Shown piece by piece: positions 54,025 to 61,228 of a stretch of 64,000 nt of DNA. The DNA lies in NCBI RefSeq assembly GCF_001078705.1, contig NZ_CDMW01000001.1, positions 563,106 through 627,105 on the forward strand, written 5' to 3'. The notes beneath the pieces are model-generated. The model was not told the DNA's origin and did no database searches. It saw nothing but the letters and a program-made list of their open reading frames with translations. This DNA comes from Streptococcus sanguinis. GTDB lineage: Bacteria; Bacillota; Bacilli; Lactobacillales; Streptococcaceae. The position numbers were made by a program, and so were the translations under genes. Positions within the stretch are counted from its first letter, which is position 1; each line of letters begins with the position of its first letter.

Positions 54025-55167
54025 ATGACTTATCTATTTGAAAACTACAAGAGGGCACTTATTGAGTTTGTTAAAGCAGAGGGCTCCTATCTGATTGACA
54101 GTGAGGGAAAGGCTTATTTGGACTTTTCGTCGGGGATTGGCGTAACCAATCTTGGCTTTCACCCGCAGGTCCAGCAGGCTTTGATCCAGCAAGCAGGGCG
54201 CATCTGGCACAGTCCCAATCTCTATCTTAGCTCTCTGCAAGAGCAGGTAGCTCAGGAACTGGCAGGTTCTTATGATTATTTGGCTTTTTTCTGCAATAGC
54301 GGAGCAGAAGCTAATGAAGCAGCTATTAAGCTAGCCCGCAAAGCTACTGGTAAGCAAGGCATTATTACTTTTCAGCAATCCTTTCATGGTCGGACCTTTG
54401 GCGCTATGGCCGCAACAGGACAGGATAAGATTAAGGAAGGATTTGGTGATGGGGTGCCCCATTTTAGCTATGCGATTTACAATGATCTGGCCAGCGTAGA
54501 AGACTTGGTCAATCAGGATACGGCAGCTGTCATGCTGGAATTGGTCCAAGGAGAATCAGGAGTTCGTCCAGCAGAAGCAAGCTTTGTCAAAAACTTGGCT
54601 GATTTTTGCCAACAAAAGGGGGTTTTGCTGATTGTTGATGAGGTACAGACAGGTATGGGGCGCACTGGTCAGCTTTATTCCTTTGAGCACTATGGGATTA
54701 TACCGGATATTGTGACTCTGGCTAAGGGTCTGGCCAATGGCCTGCCCGCAGGAGCTCTATTAGGAAAATCCAGCTTGGCTCCGGCTTTTGGACCTGGCAG
54801 TCACGGTTCTACTTTTGGTGGCAATAAATTAGCCATGGCAGCTGCCTTGGAGACCTTGCATATCATGAAAGAGGCGGGCTTTCTAGAAGAAGTCAGGTCT
54901 AAGAGTGACATCTTATTGGAGCAACTGCAGCTTGCTTTTCAGAACCATCCAAAGATTTCTGCTGTTCGCGGTCTGGGCATGATGATTGGGATTGAAACAA
55001 GCGCCAGTCTGTCAAGGATTGTTGCAGCTGCTCGCCAGAAGAGCTTGATTATCCTGACGGCCGGAGAGAATGTCATCCGTCTCCTGCCGCCTTTGACTAT
55101 CAGCAGGGAGGAAATCCAGCAGGGGATTGCTGTTTTAAAAGAAGTATTTTCTCAAGTAGATGAATAA
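54025..55167 (+). CDS. argD: acetylornithine aminotransferase
   Basis: PLP enzyme producing N-acetylornithine. It has 380 residues. The motifs are NSGAEANEAAIKLAR, FHGRTFGAMAATGQ, DEVQTGMGRTG and the Schiff-base lysine in LAKGLANGLPAG (Lys234). It starts 2 bases after the argB stop and is followed by a terminator, closing the operon. The later genes to arginine (argF, argG, argH) are not in the window; arcB is of the catabolic type. Confidence 0.95.
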   Translation: MTYLFENYKRALIEFVKAEGSYLIDSEGKAYLDFSSGIGVTNLGFHPQVQQALIQQAGRIWHSPNLYLSSLQEQVAQELAGSYDYLAFFCNSGAEANEAAIKLARKATGKQGIITFQQSFHGRTFGAMAATGQDKIKEGFGDGVPHFSYAIYNDLASVEDLVNQDTAAVMLELVQGESGVRPAEASFVKNLADFCQQKGVLLIVDEVQTGMGRTGQLYSFEHYGIIPDIVTLAKGLANGLPAGALLGKSSLAPAFGPGSHGSTFGGNKLAMAAALETLHIMKEAGFLEEVRSKSDILLEQLQLAFQNHPKISAVRGLGMMIGIETSASLSRIVAAARQKSLIILTAGENVIRLLPPLTISREEIQQGIAVLKEVFSQVDE

Positions 55168-55172
55168 AGGAA

Positions 55173-55204
55173 AAGGATTCAGTTTGAGCTGGATTCTTTT
55201 TTAT
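55173..55204 (+). terminator. terminator after argD
   Basis: AAGGATTCAG pairs with CTGGATTCTT with two G-T pairs, followed by T-run. Confidence 0.8.
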
Positions 55205-55242
55205 CTATTATAATGGTGTTCTTGACAATGATTATTATTTTT

Positions 55243-55284
55243 TTGACAAATATACTTGTCAAAAAGAAAAGAATCTGTTACAAT
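55243..55284 (+). promoter_or_regulatory. promoter and palindromic operator of the XRE-protease cluster
   Basis: TTGACAA-N6-TTGTCAA (55243-55262) is a perfect seven-base inverted repeat. Its right half is the -35 (TTGTCA), 17 bases from TACAAT (55279-55284). Another TTGACAA stands at 55222-55228. The layout fits repression by the small XRE protein encoded two genes later. Confidence 0.7.
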
Positions 55285-55313
55285 ACTTTTGAACAGGAAA
55301 TGGAGGGACGCTT

Positions 55314-55646
55314 ATGAATGCATTCTTATGGTTCTTGCTTCCGATGATTTTTATGGTTTTTATCTTTGGGATTGATTCTTCCAATAAGTTAAAACGGATG
55401 CAGGGGCGGATAAAGTCTTTAGAAAGAAAAAGAAAGGGGAACAAAACAATGTCACAATTTTTAAAAGAAATGATTGGAAAGAAGCCGACAATTATGAGCG
55501 AGTCAATTGGAACCAATAACTGGCTGGTAAACTGGCTGGTAGTGGATGTGGATGAAGAATGGGTCAAGCTGAGCATGACAGATAAAAAAGGTCAGACCAA
55601 GACCAAGCTGATTTGTATTGAATACATTCGGTCTATCGAGCTTTAG
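55314..55646 (+). CDS. small membrane-anchored protein, unknown
   Basis: 110 residues: one N-terminal membrane helix (about 3-20), a short basic coiled stretch (KRMQGRIKSLERKRKG), and a compact C-terminal domain. The C-terminal NWLVVDVDEEWVKLS and IEYIRSIEL strands resemble a small beta-barrel but give no sure family. SD GGAGGGA. It is the first gene after the palindromic operator, 18 bases before the XRE gene. Confidence 0.7.
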   Translation: MNAFLWFLLPMIFMVFIFGIDSSNKLKRMQGRIKSLERKRKGNKTMSQFLKEMIGKKPTIMSESIGTNNWLVNWLVVDVDEEWVKLSMTDKKGQTKTKLICIEYIRSIEL

Positions 55647-55664
55647 GAGAAGTGGGGGATTTTA

Positions 55665-55874
55665 ATGAAATTAAGAAATCGACTCAAGGAGTTGAGGGCG
55701 CGTGACGGTCTCAACCAGACAGAACTGGCTAAGCTGGCCGGTGTTTCCAGGCAGACAATCAGCCTTATAGAGAGAGGCGAATATACCCCGTCGATTGTGA
55801 TTGCCCTTAAGATTGCCCATATTTTCAATGAAAACGTTGAGAATGTCTTTCGGCTGGTGGAGGAAGCAGAATGA
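55665..55874 (+). CDS. XRE/Cro-CI-type small repressor
   Basis: 69 residues, nearly all one HTH domain (RLKELRARDGLNQTELAKLA, GVSRQTISLIERGEYTPS). Such minimal repressors often autoregulate and pair with a membrane protein. The candidate operator is the inverted repeat at 55243-55262. Its TGA stop overlaps the ATG of the next small ORF. Confidence 0.88.
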   Translation: MKLRNRLKELRARDGLNQTELAKLAGVSRQTISLIERGEYTPSIVIALKIAHIFNENVENVFRLVEEAE

Positions 55875-55975
55875 AGAAGCAATTAGAATTCATTTCAACA
55901 GGAGCTAAAACAGTCCATCAGTCTCAGCATTCTTGTATCATCTATTGTAAAAAAATAAAGGAGAAGAAGTCGTGA
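55871..55975 (+). CDS. 34-residue coupled small ORF
   Basis: ATGA overlap with the XRE stop at its start and GTGA overlap with the DUF3169 start at its end. It reads MKKQLEFISTGAKTVHQSQ, then HSCIIYCKKIKEKKS. It is not clearly hydrophobic. It could be a real small protein, a translational-coupling device, or a remnant of a truncated gene. The exact double overlap is the main support. Confidence 0.4.
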   Translation: MKKQLEFISTGAKTVHQSQHSCIIYCKKIKEKKS

Positions 55976-56736
55976 AAGAGCAAAAACGTATATCTACACA
56001 GAAAAGAGTTTTATATAATGTCCTTATATTTCTAGCTGGAGCTTTAATAGGTGGTCTGTCTATTTTGTTTTCGGAAACTGGTCTGCTAAAAAGCATCAAT
56101 TGGTCGACTATTTTTACTGTTCAACTGCTGCGTCAGTTAGGTAGGGCCAGTCTTATCATCCTCTATCCATTGGTTTTTTTCTTGATTTATCGGACTCGTA
56201 AATACAATGAAGCCTATGAAAAAGAAGCAGATGAGGATAAGAATTATGAATGGTACCGGCTAACCTTTAAAAATCTGGAATATGCGACTATAGTCTTTAA
56301 TATCAGCAGTGCTATCGTTCTTTTTACGATTTTAGTTGGAGTTGTTTTTATTGGAAATATCACTAATCATAAGAGCCCTCTTCAGTGGAGTCTTATAGAT
56401 TATGCGATTGCCTTTCTTTATATTATTTTGCAAGTTGTCTTTTTAAAGACAGTTCAGAAGGTGCGGCACTATAAGCTATCAGCCTTTCCGACTACTGAGG
56501 AAATAAAAGAATTTGCCCTCTCTTATGATGAATCAGAGCTGCAAGCCAATTATGAACAGTGCTATCTTATTCTCTTTAATGTAAATCAGAGACTTCTGCC
56601 AGCCCTCTATGTCATTTTAGGGATACTGGGAGCCTTCACACCTCTCAATGTTGTTTCTGGCTTTGTCGTCATCGTGGTAATCCATATCTATATCAATCTT
56701 ATGTATTATCCAATGGTAAGAAAATATTTCAAATAA
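55972..56736 (+). CDS. DUF3169-type multi-pass membrane protein
   Basis: 254 residues from GTG 55972 (SD AAAGGAGAAG). About six membrane helices are visible: 14-33, 45-65, 103-125, 140-158, 203-222 and 225-245. A charged loop has EADEDKNYEWYRLTFKNLEYA. DUF3169 proteins occur in Firmicutes beside XRE regulators; their function is unknown, with peptide immunity or transport proposed only by context. Confidence 0.65.
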   Translation: MKEQKRISTQKRVLYNVLIFLAGALIGGLSILFSETGLLKSINWSTIFTVQLLRQLGRASLIILYPLVFFLIYRTRKYNEAYEKEADEDKNYEWYRLTFKNLEYATIVFNISSAIVLFTILVGVVFIGNITNHKSPLQWSLIDYAIAFLYIILQVVFLKTVQKVRHYKLSAFPTTEEIKEFALSYDESELQANYEQCYLILFNVNQRLLPALYVILGILGAFTPLNVVSGFVVIVVIHIYINLMYYPMVRKYFK

Positions 56737-56764
56737 ACTTATGTCCCGATGAAAGGCGGAAATT

Positions 56765-57307
56765 ATGAAACTACTGAAAGAACTTGATTTTATCCATAAT
56801 AAAAAGGTCAATCTGGCTCTGAATATAATGGCTGTATTGCTAATCTTCCCTTTTCTAGCCCTCTTTACCTGGATTGCTATTCTAATGTATGGCAAGGGCA
56901 GCGAAGTTTTTCATTTCTTTGACTTATTCTACCTCCTTGTTCTAATGATCATCCATGAGCTGATCCACGGCTTTTTCTTTAAGGTCTTGGGGGATGAAAA
57001 TACCAAGGTCAAGTTTGGTTTTAAGAGTGGCATGGCCTATGCGACCAGCCCAGGCAGTCGTTACAGTCGGGCAAGGATGCTCGTCATTATCCTGGCCCCT
57101 TTCTTTCTGATTAGCCTAGCCCTGACCTTGATCTATGGCTTGCATATTCTGACTGCGACTTCTTATATCGTCCTTGCTAGCTTCCATGCAGCCGGCTGTG
57201 CAGGAGATTTTTTCCTCGCTGTCGCTATTCTCCGGCAGAAGGGGGATATCTCTGTTGAGGATACGGAAGTCGGTATTAATATTTATCAAAAGGAGAAAAC
57301 AAAATGA
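56765..57307 (+). CDS. DUF3267-type putative membrane zinc metalloprotease
   Basis: 180 residues with about four helices. The HExxH motif HELIHG (His64, Glu65, His68) lies at the end of a membrane helix, as in site-2-protease-like families. A GSRYSRARM loop and a distal AAGCAGDFFLA complete the DUF3267 look. Its stop overlaps the next gene (ATGA). Substrate unknown. Confidence 0.75.
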   Translation: MKLLKELDFIHNKKVNLALNIMAVLLIFPFLALFTWIAILMYGKGSEVFHFFDLFYLLVLMIIHELIHGFFFKVLGDENTKVKFGFKSGMAYATSPGSRYSRARMLVIILAPFFLISLALTLIYGLHILTATSYIVLASFHAAGCAGDFFLAVAILRQKGDISVEDTEVGINIYQKEKTK

Positions 57308-58005
57308 ACAACTTCAAATCAATTGCTTTAGGACTTGTAAAATGGATAGGCTTAATTGCTCTTAGCCTCCTAATAAATGCTGCTCCGATGCTATTCTTGA
57401 GGCACGGGAAGAATTTACCCATTTATGCAGAAATCTTATTGGTAGCCTTGTATCTGATTTTAGTTTTCTTGATTTTTCGTAGCTTATGGCGGCGATATCA
57501 GAAGCGTGTGCCTGAAGAAAAGAAAAAATTCAAACTGTCTGGCAAGGATATCGGTTTTGCTTTTCTATTCTTTTTCCTTGCCAGAGTGGCCGCTATTGTT
57601 GGTGTTTATCTCAATCTCATCCTGAGCGGCAATTCCCAGACCAGTAATGACAGCGCCATACAAGGGCTAGGGGGAATGATGTCTTCGCAGCATATCTTCT
57701 TTGCCTTGCTCTTTGTTGCAACGATTGCTTTTATCGCCCCTATCATGGAAGAACTAATTTTCCGCGGTTTTGGTACTGCCTTCTTTTTCAAAAATAATCA
57801 AAAGGTTTTGGCTGCTATTGTGACTTCTGTGGTCTTCACTCTGCCTCATATCACCCAATTGACAGAGTTCCCAATTTATTTTGCAATTGGACTGGTTTTT
57901 TATTTATCCTATGCTCGTCGGGGGAATATAAAAGATTCCATGTTGGTTCATATCCTGAACAATCTCCCCATGGCTGTAATTCTGCTGCTAGCTATGTTTC
58001 AGTAA
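57304..58005 (+). CDS. CPBP-family intramembrane glutamic protease (first of two)
   Basis: 233 residues, about seven to eight helices. The three CPBP motifs are EELIFRGFG (Glu149-Glu150, Arg154), the FTLPHIT histidine motif, and HILNNLP. Such CAAX/Abi proteases are often linked to bacteriocin immunity or peptide maturation in streptococci. Start overlaps the DUF3267 stop. Confidence 0.88.
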   Translation: MNNFKSIALGLVKWIGLIALSLLINAAPMLFLRHGKNLPIYAEILLVALYLILVFLIFRSLWRRYQKRVPEEKKKFKLSGKDIGFAFLFFFLARVAAIVGVYLNLILSGNSQTSNDSAIQGLGGMMSSQHIFFALLFVATIAFIAPIMEELIFRGFGTAFFFKNNQKVLAAIVTSVVFTLPHITQLTEFPIYFAIGLVFYLSYARRGNIKDSMLVHILNNLPMAVILLLAMFQ

Positions 58006-58026
58006 AGCAAACTATAAGGAGTCACT

Positions 58027-58680
58027 ATGAAATTAAAAACTTTTCTTACTAATTTTGGATTATATTTACTAGCTTTTTTGTCTTATCTCTTTATCTTTTT
58101 TACTATAGTTGCCTATACTGTTCATTATCTGGCAGGAGGATTTTCTCAACTATTGATTTTGCCAATCTTTGTCATACTTGCTAGTCTCTATTCTTTTGCC
58201 ATGTGGAAATGGTACCAGAAAGATTTGGAACTGGAGATCAAAAATACCAAGCTGACCAGCTCTATCTGGCTTCCCAGCGTCCTCTTGCTTGCTTTTATTA
58301 TCTTCCAGCAGCTTGTTCCTATTGAATCTTCTGCCAATCAGAATACTGCCGTACAATTGATCCAGCAGCAACCGGGCTTTGCCTTTTTCTACATTGTAAT
58401 CTTCGCTCCTATTCTTGAGGAGTTACTGGTGCGAGGATTTTTGGCTAAGTTTCTCTTTCCTGACCAAAAAAGCTTGGTGAAAATCCTGATCTATTTAACG
58501 CTATCTTCCAGCCTTTTCTCTCTCTTGCACATGCCGGGCAACCTAGTCCAGTTTCTGATTTACTTTATCTTGGGAGCTATCTTTGGCCTAGGCTATCTAG
58601 CCAAGAAGGACCTGCGCTACTCAATGGGTCTACATCTGGTCAATAACCTAATTGCCTTTGTTCTCATTGTCTTCTTTTAA
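58027..58680 (+). CDS. CPBP-family intramembrane glutamic protease (second of two)
   Basis: 217 residues with about seven helices. CPBP motifs are EELLVRGFLA (about 131-140), FSLLHMPG and HLVNNLIAF, so the catalytic set is complete. It lies 21 bases after the first CPBP gene (SD AAGGAG), is only distantly similar to it, and closes the cluster before a strong terminator. Confidence 0.87.
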   Translation: MKLKTFLTNFGLYLLAFLSYLFIFFTIVAYTVHYLAGGFSQLLILPIFVILASLYSFAMWKWYQKDLELEIKNTKLTSSIWLPSVLLLAFIIFQQLVPIESSANQNTAVQLIQQQPGFAFFYIVIFAPILEELLVRGFLAKFLFPDQKSLVKILIYLTLSSSLFSLLHMPGNLVQFLIYFILGAIFGLGYLAKKDLRYSMGLHLVNNLIAFVLIVFF

Positions 58681-58701
58681 TAGAAAAACTAAATATAAGA
58701 C

Positions 58702-58749
58702 AACACTTCTAAAGTTAGACAGAAAAATCTAACAGCAGAAGTGTTTTTC
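58702..58749 (+). terminator. terminator after the protease cluster
   Basis: AACACTTCT pairs with AGAAGTGTT, with an inner GTTAGA/TCTAAC stem, followed by T-run. Confidence 0.9.
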
Positions 58750-58871
58750 TGTGGAATAGAGTTTAAATACCAAACTGCTTTTCTGATCTTTCGAAAGCCA
58801 GCAGTTTCAAATTCTTGTGAAAGTGTTTTCCAGATGGTATAATGAGCTATCAAATGAAAAGAGGTTTCCTT

Positions 58872-59759
58872 ATGTCTAAAGTCCTATTAATTGTCAACCC
58901 TAGCTCGGGAGGAGAAAAAGCCAAGTCCTATGAAGACTTGGCGAGGGAAAAGCTGGCAGAATGTTTCGATGAGGTAGTGGTCAAGCATACTGAAAAAGGC
59001 GGAGACGCAGCAGCTTTTGCTAAGCAAGCGGCAGAAGACCATTATGATAGCGTCTTTGTCATGGGTGGCGATGGAACGGTTAATGAAGGAATCAGCGGCC
59101 TGGCTGAACTAGACTATCGTCCGACCTTTGGTTTCTTTCCACTTGGTACAGTCAATGACTTGGCGCGGGCTCTCGGCATTCCTCTAGATGCTGAAGAAGC
59201 CATCCAGAATCTGGATATCAACAAAGTCAAGCCACTTGATATCGGCAAGATTAATGACCAGTACTTTATGAATGTGGTTGCCATTGGAACTATTCCAGAG
59301 TCGATTAACAACGTAGATTCAGAAGACAAGACCAAGTGGGGTAAGTTTGCCTACTTTATCTCAGGATTCAAGCAGTTGATGGATACTAGTTTTTACGAAT
59401 TTCACTTGAAGATTGATGGAGAAGAGCGTACGATAAAGAGCAGCACACTCTTGATTGGCTCTACCAACTCAATCGGAGGTTTCGAGAGCATTCTCCCTGA
59501 AGCCACTGTCAATGACGGCTTGCTCCATCTTTTGTACCTTAAGGATAAAAATCTCTTGGATACCTTGGTTTCTGTGCCGGATTTGATTTCGGGCAATGGA
59601 GAAGAAAGTGATAATATCGAGTATCTGACCTTTAAGGAAATCACAGTTGAGTTGGCTGATGACAAGGCAGAGCTCAGCGTCAATGTTGACGGAGATGAGG
59701 GAGACCAATTGCCAGTAACGATTCGTGTCTTGCCATCTCATCTGAATGTGTATTACTAG
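58872..59759 (+). CDS. diacylglycerol kinase-family lipid kinase
   Basis: 295 residues from the ATG at 58872 (SD AGAGGT). The DAGK catalytic motif is MGGDGTVNEGISGL, preceded by LIVNPSSGGEKA and followed by FPLGTVNDLARALG. This is the DgkB/YegS-type fold, which recycles diacylglycerol in Gram-positive bacteria. It is monocistronic with its own terminator. Confidence 0.88.
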   Translation: MSKVLLIVNPSSGGEKAKSYEDLAREKLAECFDEVVVKHTEKGGDAAAFAKQAAEDHYDSVFVMGGDGTVNEGISGLAELDYRPTFGFFPLGTVNDLARALGIPLDAEEAIQNLDINKVKPLDIGKINDQYFMNVVAIGTIPESINNVDSEDKTKWGKFAYFISGFKQLMDTSFYEFHLKIDGEERTIKSSTLLIGSTNSIGGFESILPEATVNDGLLHLLYLKDKNLLDTLVSVPDLISGNGEESDNIEYLTFKEITVELADDKAELSVNVDGDEGDQLPVTIRVLPSHLNVYY

Positions 59760-59794
59760 TTTTTTGTGTTTAGACTCAAAAAAGAATACGGTAG

Positions 59795-59829
59795 AAGGAC
59801 TCTAAACTTTTAAGTTTGGGGTCCTTTAG
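59795..59829 (+). terminator. terminator after the lipid kinase gene
   Basis: AAGGACTCTAAACTT pairs with AAGTTTGGGGTCCTT. Confidence 0.8.
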
Positions 59830-59877
59830 TACTTGTAATATGCTAATTTTTAGATTTACATACTTTTCTCAAGTAAT

Positions 59878-59978
59878 GGCGGACGTCAGCGATCTCCTGC
59901 AGAGTTCCATGACTAGCTATTGAGCCTAAGGTCTCAATAGCTCCGCTCTACCTAACTGTTGCAACAGTTAGGTAGATT
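59878..59978. repeat. BOX-like intergenic palindromic element
   Basis: The 350-base gap contains an element starting GGCGGACGTCAGCG. It has a ten-base inverted repeat AGCTATTGAG/CTCAATAGCT (59915-59924, 59933-59942) and a perfect 28-base palindrome centred at 59961 (arms CTACCTAACTGTTG, 59948-59961, and its complement). The layout, a CGTCAGCG-containing head followed by strong hairpins, recalls streptococcal BOX elements, but only one copy is in the window. Confidence 0.5.
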
Positions 59979-60006
59979 TCATCACCGAGAAAAGGAAGTA
60001 ATCTTT

Positions 60007-60047
60007 TTAGAATTTTATTAGTAAAATCTTTCTAATTATGCTATAAT
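60007..60047 (+). promoter_or_regulatory. promoter region of the XRE-TPR regulator with inverted repeat
   Basis: TTAGAA...TTCTAA arms with inner TTTTA/TAAAA (60007-60035) lie directly upstream of TATAAT (60042-60047). The -35 is weak. The repeat is a candidate operator for autoregulation. Confidence 0.5.
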
Positions 60048-60111
60048 AAATCTAGAATAACATGATAACATAAGCAAAAGTTTCCTGATTTATTTGGGAG
60101 GGGAATTGACG

Positions 60112-61047
60112 ATGCAAGGAAAAGAATTTGGACAGCATTTGAAACAGCTTCGATTAAATAGGGGCTGGACAAAGGAACAGCTATGTGGTGATGAGTCAAA
60201 GCTTTCTATACGGCAGTTAACGCGTTTGGAGTCCGGCATTTCCCAGCCGACTCTCTCTACTTTAGAATATCTTGCTTCCTGTCTAGAGGTTGATTTGGCA
60301 ACCTTGACAGGAAGTAAAAAAGAAGATGCCGCTCTACCTGCTGATTACGAGCGCTTGAAGTATAAGCTGATTCGGACGACCACTTATGGCAATACCAAAG
60401 TCTTGTCCGAATTGGAGCATATCATAGATGAGATTTTTGAAGTTTATTATGATGATTTGCCAGAAGCTGAGCAGAATGTAATGGATATCTTGCAATCAAA
60501 GATTTATACCTATACTTCTGAGAATTTCCATAAGTATGGAATGACTCTCTTTGCCCAGCATTTGGATGATTTACAGAGTAAAAAGCATTATGACGTGAAT
60601 GATTTACTCTACATCCAGCTCTATCAGATCTATGTGGGAGATGAAGAGGAGATTCGGTCATCTAAGTTTGATAAGGAATTATATACAAGAATCGCTCGGC
60701 GATTACTGCAGTCGGTTGACTATATTCCGAATGAATATCTCTTTCTCATGCGAGATGCTCTACTGACAATCCCAGGTATTGAGTGCGAGCGAAAAGAGTT
60801 CATTTATACAAAAGATACACTCAACAAACTTAATATAATCATGGAATTGACAGAGGATTATCAAAAGAAACCGCTGATAAGAATGTTAGAGGGAGAATAT
60901 GAGCTTTTTGTACACAAGGACGAGAAAAAGGCTCAACAATACTACGAAGAGGGACTGACGCTGGCGAAATTGTTAGGTCATACTTTTCTATCTAAAAAAA
61001 TGTCTGAGGAGTGGAATAAAGAACTTCAAATCTATCATCAAGGCTAA
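60112..61047 (+). CDS. XRE-TPR transcriptional regulator, RRNPP-type (TprA/PlcR-like)
   Basis: 311 residues from the ATG at 60112 (SD GGGAGGGG). Residues about 6-62 form an XRE helix-turn-helix (LKQLRLNRGWTKEQLCG, LSIRQLTRLESG). The remaining 240 residues are helical with TPR-like pairs, as in PlcR, PrgX, TprA and Rgg proteins that bind imported peptides. It is followed by its own terminator, then a 15-codon hydrophobic ORF and a secreted wall hydrolase. By analogy, these are likely ligand precursor and target; this is inference. Confidence 0.8.
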   Translation: MQGKEFGQHLKQLRLNRGWTKEQLCGDESKLSIRQLTRLESGISQPTLSTLEYLASCLEVDLATLTGSKKEDAALPADYERLKYKLIRTTTYGNTKVLSELEHIIDEIFEVYYDDLPEAEQNVMDILQSKIYTYTSENFHKYGMTLFAQHLDDLQSKKHYDVNDLLYIQLYQIYVGDEEEIRSSKFDKELYTRIARRLLQSVDYIPNEYLFLMRDALLTIPGIECERKEFIYTKDTLNKLNIIMELTEDYQKKPLIRMLEGEYELFVHKDEKKAQQYYEEGLTLAKLLGHTFLSKKMSEEWNKELQIYHQG

Positions 61048-61048
61048 T

Positions 61049-61074
61049 AGGACATCTATGTCCTGTTTTTTATT
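61049..61074 (+). terminator. terminator after the XRE-TPR regulator
   Basis: AGGACAT-CT-ATGTCCT followed by T-rich sequence. It separates the regulator from the peptide ORF, which has its own TATAAT at 61087-61092. Confidence 0.7.
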
Positions 61075-61132
61075 TGTAATTGAGTCTATAATTGAAACAT
61101 GGAAAAAGTTAAATAGGAAAGGAGAGAATCAC

Positions 61133-61180
61133 ATGTTTAGGATTTCTTATTATCTCGCCATGATTTGGTTTTGGCTTTAG
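61133..61180 (+). CDS. 15-residue hydrophobic peptide, candidate signalling peptide
   Basis: Reads MFRISYYLAMIWFWL. The SD GGAGAG seven bases upstream is good and a TATAAT lies 40 bases before it. The peptide has one basic residue at position 3, then an aromatic hydrophobic stretch with a Trp-Phe-Trp end, similar in style to short hydrophobic or WW-type streptococcal pheromone precursors. It lies between the RRNPP-type regulator and the CHAP hydrolase. It could instead be a translated leader of the hydrolase mRNA, or chance. Confidence 0.5.
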   Translation: MFRISYYLAMIWFWL

Positions 61181-61228
61181 GAAATTAAATGTTGTCATGC
61201 ACAAAGATTAATAAAGGGAGCAAATAAA

